Positions 31,115 through 41,285 of a stretch of 64,000 bases of DNA are shown here, in pieces. Numbering within the stretch: the first letter of the stretch is position 1; each line of letters begins with the position of its first letter. The stretch comes from Amia ocellicauda. Its lineage: Eukaryota; Chordata; Actinopteri; Amiiformes; Amiidae. Both the position numbers and the translations under genes were made by a program. The DNA is taken from contig NC_089863.1 of NCBI RefSeq assembly GCF_036373705.1, forward strand, positions 1,278,501 to 1,342,500, in the 5' to 3' direction. Below the pieces are notes generated by a model. It did not search any database. It saw only the letters and a program-made list of their open reading frames with translations, and was not told the DNA's origin.

Positions 31115-31329
31115 TAATCCTCACGATTTACCCGATTTATTTGCCCTCCACTGCTGCTAGCTTGACATGAAAGGTGTGTGCTGGGGTGTTAGGATCTGCT
31201 CTGTGTTGTGCTTGGCGTTGTGTCCCCCTGGATCATCACAATCTGCAGTCTGGTGGTCCGGTTACAGCCCCCCCCACGTCAACGAAGCGAGACCCCGCTC
31301 CCCGGGTGATGAGAAACGAGGACAGCGTC

Positions 31330-31335
31330 TTTATT
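31330..31335 (-). promoter_or_regulatory. Polyadenylation signal of mepce
   Basis: The plus strand reads TTTATT (AATAAA on the minus strand), about 1.74 kb beyond the mepce stop codon at 33077. The intervening 31336-33076 contains no other gene I recognise and is best explained as mepce 3' UTR. Confidence 0.55.
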
Positions 31336-33010
31336 AAAGCGTCGGGTTTTATTCACACGGCTTCCACTTCGCCTCGCCCAACAGAACAGAAAACAAAAGA
31401 AATCGGGAAAGAGAAACTCTGTTATAGAAATCGTTAAAAGTCAAGCGGAAGGGTCGGGGGTCCGGCGTGTGCCACAGGCGCGGCGGGAGGGGAGTGAAGC
31501 CCCCCAAGGGGACACACTGAGTTCTCTAGAAATTGATGCAATTCAGTAACAGAGCTGAAACTGAACCCAGGCCGTCCTGCGCCGCGCCCGTGTCTGTCCA
31601 GGACCTGGGCTGGGGACGTGTCCCAGTGTCCACCTGTCCCAAAAGAGGACACTCCCCCCTGTCCAACCCTGCAGGGGGCCGCCCAGTCAGAGCGGCCATC
31701 TCGCAATTCACAGTTGTGTTGAATCCACTCATTGTGGCTCCTCCGGTGAGCATGGGGGGCACGTGGTCTCTCGCGCCAGACCCCCCGCCCCGGCCACCTG
31801 TCCCCTGCGAGTACCTGGCCACCCCCCCGGCCCCAACACGAGCCTCGAACCCTCATAAAGACACCCACCCACACCAGACCGTCCTCTTCTGTGGCCCCCT
31901 CCTCCAATCCCAGTTCAGATCAGCCGTGTGGGTGATGGGGGTCTCTCCGGCAGGGTGGTCTCTATCCTCGCCACCACGCTGGGGGGGTCCCCGTCGCCGT
32001 TTCCCCATCAGTTTCTGGGTCAAATGGGACAGTCAGGCCTGTAGACAGGGGGCGGGGCACACACCCTGCTGTGTTGTCATCCTGTGTGTGTGTGTGTGTG
32101 CGGGCAGGGCGTCTGTCAACCGCGGTCCTGGCCAACCCCCCGATGCCCCCAGCACTAAACCGGAGCTTCCCGGCCGCTGAGATTACGCCTCACACTAAAA
32201 CTCAATTAAACAGAAGAGTCTGGGCTGCCACGCAGTGAGGGGGACACTGCGAGAGCAGCTGGGCGGCGGCCCCCACAGACCGGGGGCCACAGGGCCAATG
32301 AACAGTCAACACACACGAGACCCCCGCACCCAACTGTGCGGTGCGTCTCGCCAGGACCAGGGCTGCAGCTGCACTATCAGAGTCTTAAAAAGTGTGCGTC
32401 TGTCTGTCTGTCTTGAAACCTCCGTCGTGACTGAACACCGTCTCAGTCACACCCTTAAATGAGCAGGCGAGTCAGAGCCCCCAAAGCGGCCCCCAGCCAT
32501 CCCACACACAGGAGGGACGGGTCTGGGCTGGACCGTGGAGCCGGCCAGGACCGTTCTTTCCGTTTTCCAATTAAAAGAACCAATTAAAACAAGAACCATG
32601 AAGCAAACATTTCAATCAAGGGTGTGACTGAGGAACTGAAAGTTGTCCATTGTGTGTGTGTGTGCACGCGTTTGATTGTGTGTGTCAGTTCTGCACTCGT
32701 GTTTGTACTTTACAGGTTTAATTAAAAAAGAACAAACAAAAAAAAACAAAAAAGCAACTGAACAAACTGCAGGGTGGGGGGGGGAACTGAAATCTGTCCA
32801 GACTCGTCCTGCTGCGCCCTCCCCCTCCTCCCGAGCGTGTGTGTGTGTTTGCGTGTGCGTTTTGTTGTCGCTGTATGTTCTCTCCACATCCTCAGCCGCC
32901 CCCACACTTTTTCCACAGGGTCCACAGTGTCCGGCCCCCCGCCCTCTCTGTCCTCTCAGCCCTGGGGGGCCGCGGCCGTGGTGTTGTTGTTTTGTTCCTT
33001 GCCGTTAGCT

Positions 33011-33048
<38 letters not shown>

Positions 33049-33076
33049 GTGTGTGTGTGTGTCCGTGGCAGCGAGG
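31336..33076 (-). other. Presumed mepce 3' UTR
   Basis: GC-rich sequence between the mepce stop codon and its candidate polyadenylation signal. It includes a (GT)n run at about 33009-33062 and an A-rich patch near 32725-32755. Frames across it have no recognisable similarity. Confidence 0.5.
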
Positions 33077-36000
33077 TCACTTCCTGCAGGAAGGCGGCCC
33101 CTTGTGGAACAGGTATATGGGCCTCTGGAACCCTGTGCACAGACAACAAGCGTTAGTGTGTTGGGCTCATTAACACACACTCACTCTCACACTGAGAGAC
33201 AGACAGACAGAGAGACAGAGAGAGACACACACGCAAAGCCTGAGAGAGAGAGACGCACACGAAGCCTGACAGAGAGAGACAAACACACACACACACACAG
33301 ACACGCGCAAAGCCTGACGGAGAGAGACAAACACACACACATGCACAAAGCTTGACAGAGAGAGACACACACGGAGGCCGGGCCACTGACCCCTGGAGGA
33401 GGTCTTGGGGGTCCCGACGAGCTCGTAGCTGGAGAAGCCCACCTCCGGGGACGTCAGGTATGAGCTGAACTGCTCGGGCTTCAGGCGGATGCTGTAGTAG
33501 TTCTTGTAAATGGCGTCCTGTCGGAGAGCACGGAGGGTGAGCGGGACAGCACTGTACGTTCACACTGCGGCGCGGCAAACGGCCGACATTCAGACACAGG
33601 CCAGTATTTACATCGATTTATTTATGAATTTATCTGCTATCCCTATCGTTTGTGCAAGAACCGCAACCCTGCATGTCCTCCAGTCTCTAAATCGCCCTCA
33701 ACGGACACATTGGACACAGGCACATTCAGCCTAATCAAGACCCACAATCGGTTCAATTAAGCAGTTAACGATCTGGACGGAACAAGAGCCGGTCGAATCG
33801 ATCGCTGACATCAGACAGTACACACCCTGCCAGCGTGCACTGTGCCAGGCCGACGGGCACGAGACGCCTCACACACACAGCTTACAGAGTGTTTAAAAGA
33901 TACAGGCAAGGTATTTTACAGCTAGTCTGAAAGTGCATTCGATTCATGGTACGGTCGCTTATAAAATATCCCGGGCCTGGATAGCCGTTTAAATGTAACT
34001 AGCTAATTAAACAATTAGGACCAATTAGGTAATGGAGTCTGTTGGAAAGAAAACCAGCGTCATACACACGGCCCTCTGGGGGTTGAGTTTGAGACCCCTG
34101 CTCTAAAACACAAAGAACTGGTTTCATAAACGCGTCAAAGTCCATAAATCTGCTCGTTAGGACTTGACGTGGCGTTCATTGTCCCCGGGTTTACGGTCAC
34201 GGGATTATACTGAAACATGTCAACGTCTCTCAAACTTGCTCCTCAGCGTTTACATTTATAAACGCTATGACTGACGTGCAACTTTAGATCAATTATAACT
34301 TACTAACTGTGGGTAAGGGCATCTGCCAAGTACATTAATGATAATATGGGGGGAAAAAAAGTGTCTTAGGCAGTTATACTACACCATAATTACTTAATTG
34401 AATGGTATATTGCTTTGTTAGGTCAATTAAGACCGTCAGAACAAAAACCGGTTTGAAAACCCCTGTGCTACACACATCTGGAGTGAGAGAGACGTGTTAA
34501 GGCAGGGGTTCCTGTCCCCTGTCCTGGAGGAGCCCCAACCTTGCTGGTTTCTGTTCCATCCCAGCTCTCAATTACTTAATTGAACCTTAATTGAAGTAAC
34601 AATCTGCTTAGATTTTACTTTTTAAATTGTGTAAGAAAATAGTTGTTTCTTCAATACGTTTTTTTAATATAATTCTATACTTAACTTAAAACCCCTACTG
34701 TTCAAAATAATTAAAAGTCTCTGATTTAGGAAATTATTAGTTCAATTAAGGCTTCAGTTAATAATTGAGAGCTCGGTTGGAACAAAAACCAGCAGGGTAG
34801 GGGCTCCCCCAGGACCGGTTTGGGAACCACTGCCCTAACAGCTCCCTCTCCCATAGCCGACTCTCCCCCTCCTAGAGCCCCCTAACAGCTCCCTCTATCC
34901 CCCCCAGCTAACACTCTCCCTCCCCTTCTCCTCCCTCTCCCACGGCTGACTCTCTCTCCCCTCCCCCCAGCTCCTTCTCTCTATCCCCTTCTCCTATCAC
35001 CCCCAGCCCCCTCTCTTCCTCTACTATCTCCCCCAGCTAACTCTTCCTCCCTCCCCTTCTCCATCCCTCCCTCCATCTCATCCCTCTGCCATAGCTGACT
35101 CTCCCCCTCCTAGAGCCCCCAAACAGCTCCCTCTCTCTCTATCTATCCCCTCCCCCAGCTCCCTCCCTCTATCCCCTTCTCCTATCACCCCTAGCTGCCT
35201 ACCCTTCTCCTCCCTCTCCCACAGCTGACTCGCGCTCTCTCTCTCGCCCCTCCACCAGCTCCCTCTATCCCCCCCAGCTAACACTCTCCCTCCCCTTCTC
35301 CTCCCTCTCCCACGGCTGACTCTCTCTCCCCTCCCCCCAGTTCCTTCTCTCTATCCCCTTCTCCTATCACACCCAGCTCCCTCTCTTCCTCTACCATCTC
35401 CCCCAGCTAACACTCTCCCTCCCTCCACTTCTCCCATTACCCCCAGCTCCATCCATCTCATCCCTCTGCCATAGCCGACTCTCCCCCTCCTAGAGCCCCC
35501 TAACAGCTCCCTCTCTCTCCTCCTCTCAGCTCCCTCTCCTCTCACCGTGAGTTTCTTCCTCTTGCCATAGGAGGTCCAGGGCTGCGGCTCCAGGATGAAG
35601 ACCCCTCCGGGCCGCAGCTGGCGGAAGGCGCGCTGGAACAGCCGCTGCAGTCCCGGGTCGCCCCAGTTCAGGTGGACCCACTTGGTGACGCTGAGACACA
35701 GGATGGTGTCGAACTCGGGCTGCTGGGCCTGCAGCGCCCCGTCGCTCTGCAGCACGTAGTTACCCTGAGGGGGACAGGGGGCAATCAGACACGGTGCGAG
35801 GGCCATACAGAGCAGGGACAGGGACACGCACACGGGACACAGTCTGAGAAACACACAGGAACCGAAAGAGTGGAACATCAGCTTGAGAGACCGAGATATA
35901 TGAGAGAGAGAGCGGGAGACTGAGACATGACACAGACGAGACATGAGGGACATATTAAAGACAGGCACAGACACACGAAAGACAGACATGAGAGAGAGAG

Positions 36001-38655
36001 AGAGATGAGAGACACGACACAGAGACAGACGAGAGAGACAGAGACACGTATGAGAGAGAGGCACATGAGAGAGACAGACATGCGACACAGAGACAGACAT
36101 TTATGTTCAGTGTCGAGTACAGAGACATGTTGAGGTAGTCGTCTGTATGGCACGTGTGCCAAACCCACCCACAGAGCTGGACCCCCACTCACACACGGAG
36201 AACACATATTGCCCACACATTCGTCTGTAGGCCAGTTTGTGTAACATTACATATGCATCGCACACAGCCGTGTCCCCCACACACACACACACTAGAGTCT
36301 CTAAAGGCACAAATACTCGCACACCCCCCAACATGGCAGCCTTGCCTGTCTGGAGTACGGTGTAGATGAGACACACAGACAGTCACACAAACGCGCACAC
36401 ACAGACCGACACCGACACTCATGCAGACACACAACGCTCTCCCGTCGGAGACACACCTGGACAGCGAGTAATAAGAGTTCAGCCAAGTCATCAACCCAAG
36501 ACAAGCTGTGTTGTGCTCAAGCGAGCTGTGTGAGAACTGGGCCCTGCAAGGCTCTCCCAGCAAAGGCACAGGGACACACGTGTGTCGTGTGCTCTGGACG
36601 TGTCAGTCAGCGTGTGTGGTCAGAGCAGTGGGGTCTTACCGTCACGAAGGACACGTTGGCCGGGAAGTCACCGGGGCAGCTGGCGTCAGCCTGGGCGAGG
36701 GGCGGGGCGGCGATGGGCCCCCGGCAGATCCTCAGGGACACGGGGAACTGCTGCTTGACCACGGGGGAGGGCGAGGGCGCCGGGCACACCACTGCCTCCG
36801 TCCTCTCTCCTCCCTCTTTCTGCGCATCCTCCCCCTCCATCCCCTCTTCCCTCGCAGCGGGACCCTCGGCCCTCTTCTCCGCTGGCGGCTGCTCACTCTC
36901 GGGCTGCAGGGGGCCGGCGCTCTCATCCGCTTTCCCTGCTTCCTCCCCCTCTCCTGTCTGCTGCATCTGCTCTGCCTCCTCTTCTTTCACCGCCACGGCT
37001 CCCTCCCCTTCCCGGCGCCGCCGCTCCTGCTCCCGCGCCTCCTCGGCCGCCACGTCCGACAGGTAGTGGCGCACGTTCTGCCGGGCTGCGTGGATCAGCG
37101 CCGGGTCGATGTCCAGCCCCACGATGCACGCCGGCCGCCAGTTCTTGGCGATGGCCAAGGTGAGGTGGCCCGTGTTGCAGCCCAGGTCCAGCACCGCCTT
37201 GCCCTGGAACCACTCGGGCCGCAGCCAGCGCACACGCGGGTCCTCGCTCCAGCCCGGGTTGCGGTAGCCGTAGTACTTGTTGTAGTTGCCGTACTGGAAC
37301 TTGCCCTTCTGCCGGCGGCGTGGCTGACCTCTGACCCCACTGCCCGCCGCATAGGGCGCACCGGTGGGACACGAGCTGGCGACCCCCCCTCCGCTGGTGC
37401 AAGGCGTGAGGAAGGCCTGGGGCTGCCGGGCTGCCCTGCCCTTCTCCGGTGCTGCCTTCTTGCCCCCGGTGGCCGGGGTGGCGGGGGGGAGCGTGGGGCA
37501 GGAGGAGTCCGACTTGCTGGAAGTGCGCCGGCGCTTGCGGTGCCGGACGGCCGAGGAGGAGAGGGAGGGGGCTGTGCCGCAGGGGGCGCCACCGCCAGAG
37601 GACGGCGGGAGGGAGGAGGCGGTGGTGGTGGACGAGGACGGGAGGTCCGGCTGGCTGCGGGCCGGCGCCGAGGATGCGGAGCGGCGGGGCGGCAGGATGG
37701 GTGGCACCACCTCATCCCGGCAGTTGATGGAAGTGTTGAGCTCGTAGGGCTGCGGCGACTCCGGCACGGGGGCCAGGCTGAGCGGGGCCGGGGCGGAGGA
37801 GGAGGAGGAGGGCGCGGCGGAGGAGGCGCCCTCTCTGGCAGTCTCTGGCACCACGGGGGGTGGGGCGCCCGTCTCCGACAGCAAAGCCGTCACCGAGACC
37901 TCAGCTGCCGCCTCACCTTCAATCGCCGGGCCGGCCTTCCCTGGCACCTCACTTGGATCGGAAGGGGCGGCGGCGGCCGCGGTGGCACCCCCGGCTCCCC
38001 CTCCCCCGTGGTGCCGGTGCCGGTGCCTCTTCCTGCCGCCCCCACCGCCCGCCTTACGGGGCGACACCAGTGGGCCCGTCTCGCCGCCGGCGCAGTTGAG
38101 GTTGAGCGGGTCGGTGATGTCCTTGGGTATGAGGATCTCCACTGGGTCGCGGCTCTTGGCCGGCAGCGGGGAGGACTTGGGCGTCTCGGCGTTGAGTGCG
38201 CGGTTCACCTCCTCGTCCAGCAGGCTGTTGAGGTTGAGCGGGTCGAAGATGTTGCCGCCCAGCAGGAAGTTGGTGGGCAGCACCGGGTCGCTCTCCGAGT
38301 TGGCCCGCCGGCGCCGCTTGCTGAAGCCTGGGTGCTTGAAGCCGGTGTTCATGCTGCTGCGCCGCTTATAGGGCTTCTGCTGCGGGGGCGGCGGCTGCAG
38401 CCCGTTCTTGGGCCGGAAGGAGGAGCCCACCCGGCCCCCCAGACCCGCGTTCTCCGTCGGGGCGCAGTCGGCCTTGGCGCTGTTGGCGGCGCCGCTGTAG
38501 GGGGGCGTCAGTATGGCAGCGGCGACCGTGGCAGTGGTGGTGGTGGTGCTGGGGTTGGGGGTGGCGGTGCCCGCCGTGTGGGGCGCGGGCAGGGGGACCG
38601 GCCCCTTCCCCTCCCCGGTGAGGGCGGCCTCTTTCTCCCCCGACATCTCGATCAT
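33077..38655 (-). CDS. mepce: 7SK snRNA methylphosphate capping enzyme (MEPCE, Bin3 domain)
   Basis: Predicted 805-residue nuclear methyltransferase that adds the gamma-monomethyl phosphate cap to 7SK RNA and stays in the 7SK snRNP that restrains P-TEFb. Minus-strand exons: 36640-38655, 35546-35764, 33391-33517 and 33077-33132; phases agree. It starts MIEM, as human MEPCE does. Conserved blocks follow: [56 protein letters not shown], then [16 protein letters not shown] and the SAM-binding [16 protein letters not shown]. The second exon encodes [20 protein letters not shown] and [16 protein letters not shown]; the third, [20 protein letters not shown]. It ends [11 protein letters not shown] plus a short tail. 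A long Glu/Arg-rich insert after the first SAM motif (HYLSD to FVT, over 150 residues) exceeds the mammalian one as I recall it. A plus-strand frame of 942 codons over the first exon is an antisense shadow. Confidence 0.95.
33140..33390. repeat. GA/CA repeat in mepce intron 3
   Basis: Tandem AGAGAGACAAACACACACAC and GCAAAGCCTGACAGAGAGAG units between the last two coding exons. Confidence 0.85.
33950..34470. mobile_element. Remnants of AT-rich inverted-repeat elements
   Basis: GGGGGTTGAGTTTGAGACCC plus CTGCTCTAA (about 34078-34108) and CCGGTTTGAAAACCCCTGTG (about 34449) resemble ends of the foldback element at 34503, each next to AATTAAG/CTTAATTG-rich sequence. These look like solitary or degraded ends within mepce intron 2. 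Confidence 0.4.
34503..34832. mobile_element. Foldback (inverted-repeat) MITE-like element in mepce intron 2
   Basis: About 330 bp with long imperfect inverted arms. The left arm starts CAGGGGTTCCTGTCCCCTGT and contains GCTGGTTTCTGTTCC and CAATTACTTAATTGAACC. The right arm, reverse complemented, starts CAGTGGTTCCCAAACCGGTC and contains GCTGGTTTTTGTTCC and CAATTATTAACTGAAGCC. The CAGNGGTTCC start recalls hAT-type termini. Target duplications are obscured because the flanks also pair. Confidence 0.6.
34855..35540. repeat. CT-rich higher-order repeat in mepce intron 2
   Basis: Polypyrimidine sequence with duplicated longer blocks. CAGCTAACACTCTCCCTCCC plus CTTCTCCTCCCTCTCCCACG occurs at about 34907 and 35275, and CATAGCTGACTCTCCCCCTC (or a one-base variant) at about 34853, 35090 and 35471, an offset of about 370-380 bp. 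Confidence 0.85.
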
Positions 38656-39856
38656 CTTCCTGCAGAGGCGGGGGCTCGAGCCAGCCCCACGCGCATGGAC
38701 CTACACGAGCACAACACACGCGTTACACCACAACTCAACCACACTGGCACGTCTGTACCCTTCTCCCCCCTCCCCCACACACAAACTCACTCCAATTCTT
38801 TGTGTCTTTTTAAAGCCACTGCCATGGCTGACCTGCCACGCATGGCTCAGACTGCAACTCACAACAAAACCGCCCCCCCAACACACACACACGCAGAGGG
38901 ACACATACTCACACAATGTTATGCTTTACTACAGCGCCGCTCTGACACGGGCCGAGACGCACAGAGGGAGCAGACAGCGCGCCTCACGCATGTGCCCCGC
39001 TGGAGAGCAGAGAGGAAAACAGAGAGAGAGAAACGTTGTGTATCCGTCTCGGCGTCAACCCACCCTCCGGCCTGCGTGCGCCTGCGTGCGCCTATAGCAC
39101 AGCGGGCGATTTGCATACGTGCCGCGTCACACGTCCTCATGAATAATGCACCAGATCGGGGAGCTCTATGGAGGCAGGCGAAGCAGCCATCCGCTCTCGG
39201 CCGCTCTGCTCTCCCTCTCCCTCCCTCTCCCACCGCCGGGCTCTCCGCCTTCCCGGTTGTGAAGCTGCTGCTGCCCCCCCTCCTCCTCCTCCTCCCTCCC
39301 TGCCTGACTTCCTCCCCCTCCCCGAGCTTTAGTTAAACACAATCGCCCAAAACCCCCTAAAAAGCAATGCATCCTCCCCCTGACATGGCGAGAGAGACTC
39401 AGTGTGTTTTTGTCCGGCAAGTTGCGGGAGAGCAGCGCGCACGTCACGCCAAACCCGAAGTGCAGCTGATAAAAATAAGAGTATGCAAATAGACCCACCC
39501 CTCCAAATGCACCGTCTGAGTGGAATGAGTGGAAAAAGAGCAACACACCAAAAACAAAAAAGACCTGAAGCGCCCCGGCAGGCAGTGTGCGTGTGCTGTG
39601 TGTAGTATGTAGTATGTTGTGTGTCTGGCGGGTCTGTCTCCGCAACTCCTCGGTGCGCGAGACGGGCTTGCGGGGCTCTCGCGCTGCGCCACCCTCCGCC
39701 CCGCGCGCTTTATATGCCCGTCCCGCCGCCCCGGCCAGCGCGACGGGCGGGCGGCGCGGCCAATGGGCGGGCGGCGCTGGGGTCCCGCCCCCCACGGCCC
39801 AGCCAATGGGCGGCGGCTTCCCGTGCCGAGGCGAGCCTGGCCACTCCCACCCGCTC

Positions 39857-39899
<43 letters not shown>

Positions 39900-40106
39900 C
39901 CCCTCCAGCGAGGTGTCCGCCGCGATCGCCTGTCTGGAGTGTGGGGGACCGGGGTCGAGGCACGGGAGCGATCGCCCCGCTTGTGCACCTCGCAGGGGGG
40001 GTCGTGTGCGGGCCCCCGTCCCTGCTGGGCGACGTGGGTGCCACTCACGCTGTGGGGTATACAGGAGGGCGCCGTGGCCACCCTTCGCCCGTGTAAACAA
40101 CCTTCG

Positions 40107-40139
<33 letters not shown>

Positions 40140-41285
40140 AAACGGGGGATTTGACTGTGTATTTTTAATTAAAAACACGCAACACCCGTGCACAGCAAAG
40201 GTGCGACAGGAACGCGTGTGCAAGTGGGATTGTGAATCATTGCATGCGAGGAATAAAGGAGAGGAAACTCAATATTGTGTTCCCGCCCCCCATTACTCTC
40301 CACACACACACACTGTGCCTCCCCTCCCCCGCCGCTCGGGCACCACTGTGCAACATCACATGCTGGAGGGTCTTGAGACTTGCACGGGGGGTTGTGGGAA
40401 ATGTAGTGTCCCTGCAGGTTGTCCAGACATGGCCAGACTCTTTTTTTGTTTGAGAACATGGTCCTCCCAGGCTATAACGCGCTGAGGAACACGGATCCCC
40501 CTTGTGGGGTCTTACGGAGACGTGCCGTGCACCCTTTGCACAGACAAACACGTATGGAGTGCAGCTGTGCCACTCCGTCTGTGAGCAGAGACGGACACTG
40601 ACACATGCATCCTCTCCGTGTCTTTGAAGGCAGGAGTGTGCTGCACCCAAACACCCCCCGCCCCCTACACACTCACAGTGACCCCCTGGTCGTGCATGCA
40701 ACGGTTCCGGCATTATTCATTCCACAAACAACCCAACACGGAGACAGCAAAAGCAATGCAACACAAGAAATGCATGCTTTTCAAATCAACACACAGATCT
40801 CAAGAAATAAATAGGCGCCATTTCCGATAGCATGCAGGCATGAAACTCACATACAGCGAGGCGGGCTTCGCAGATGTGCAGGAGTGGGTCTGTTAGGGTC
40901 ACCACACGGGCCCAGCTCCACAACCCAGCCGTGCAGTTCCGCAGTCCCACTGTTCCAGCTCATCTGCACACTGGGACCCCGGTTTCTGCCACTTGCTGTA
41001 GTCGAGGTTGACACAATTAAAGATGCAGTTCAGTTTGATATAATCCGGCCGCCCTGGCGTTTCAGCGTCGTTACGGCGTCCCAGGTCGCACAAAAGATGC
41101 GCATCGCGATAATAACCGTGTGAAACCGTTGTTATCGCGATGCGTGTCTTTTGCTTCGGACGGCGGAGGGCGTCATATCGCGAGAGTGGAGTTCCCGCGT
41201 TCCGAGCCCGCCGAGACTCCCGAACCGGCACCCGAGCCGAGCCGAGCCGAGCCGAAGGACCTTGCGCGGCCTGTTCCGAGGAAGG
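38656..41285. promoter_or_regulatory. Divergent CpG-rich promoter region of mepce and zcwpw1
   Basis: On the minus strand a TATAAAG (39708-39716) and two copies of the CCAATGGGCGG motif (about 39760 and 39802) mark a likely mepce core promoter. A CTCTGCAG acceptor just before the mepce ATG implies a 5' UTR exon. The zcwpw1 side (41080-41285) is CpG-rich and TATA-less and holds a strong inverted repeat. A (CT)n run lies at about 39860-39896 and a (GT)n run at about 40110-40136. No other gene is evident. Confidence 0.5.
41092..41152. repeat. 27-bp inverted repeat with 7-nt loop near the zcwpw1 start
   Basis: The left arm 41092-41118 begins AAAAGATGCGCATCGCGATA. The right arm 41126-41152, reverse complemented, begins AAAAGACACGCATCGCGATA. 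They match at 23 of 27 positions, with loop TGTGAAA. The arms hold TCGCGA, and a further ATCGCGAGAG lies at about 41178. The repeat ends 134 bp upstream of the zcwpw1 ATG. Confidence 0.9.

Noticed and set aside
36508-39336. A 942-codon plus-strand open frame
   Set aside because: It lies antisense to the first coding exon of mepce, is made of Arg/Gly/Pro/Ala-rich sequence typical of a GC-rich shadow frame, and matches no family. The minus-strand frame has clear MEPCE motifs.
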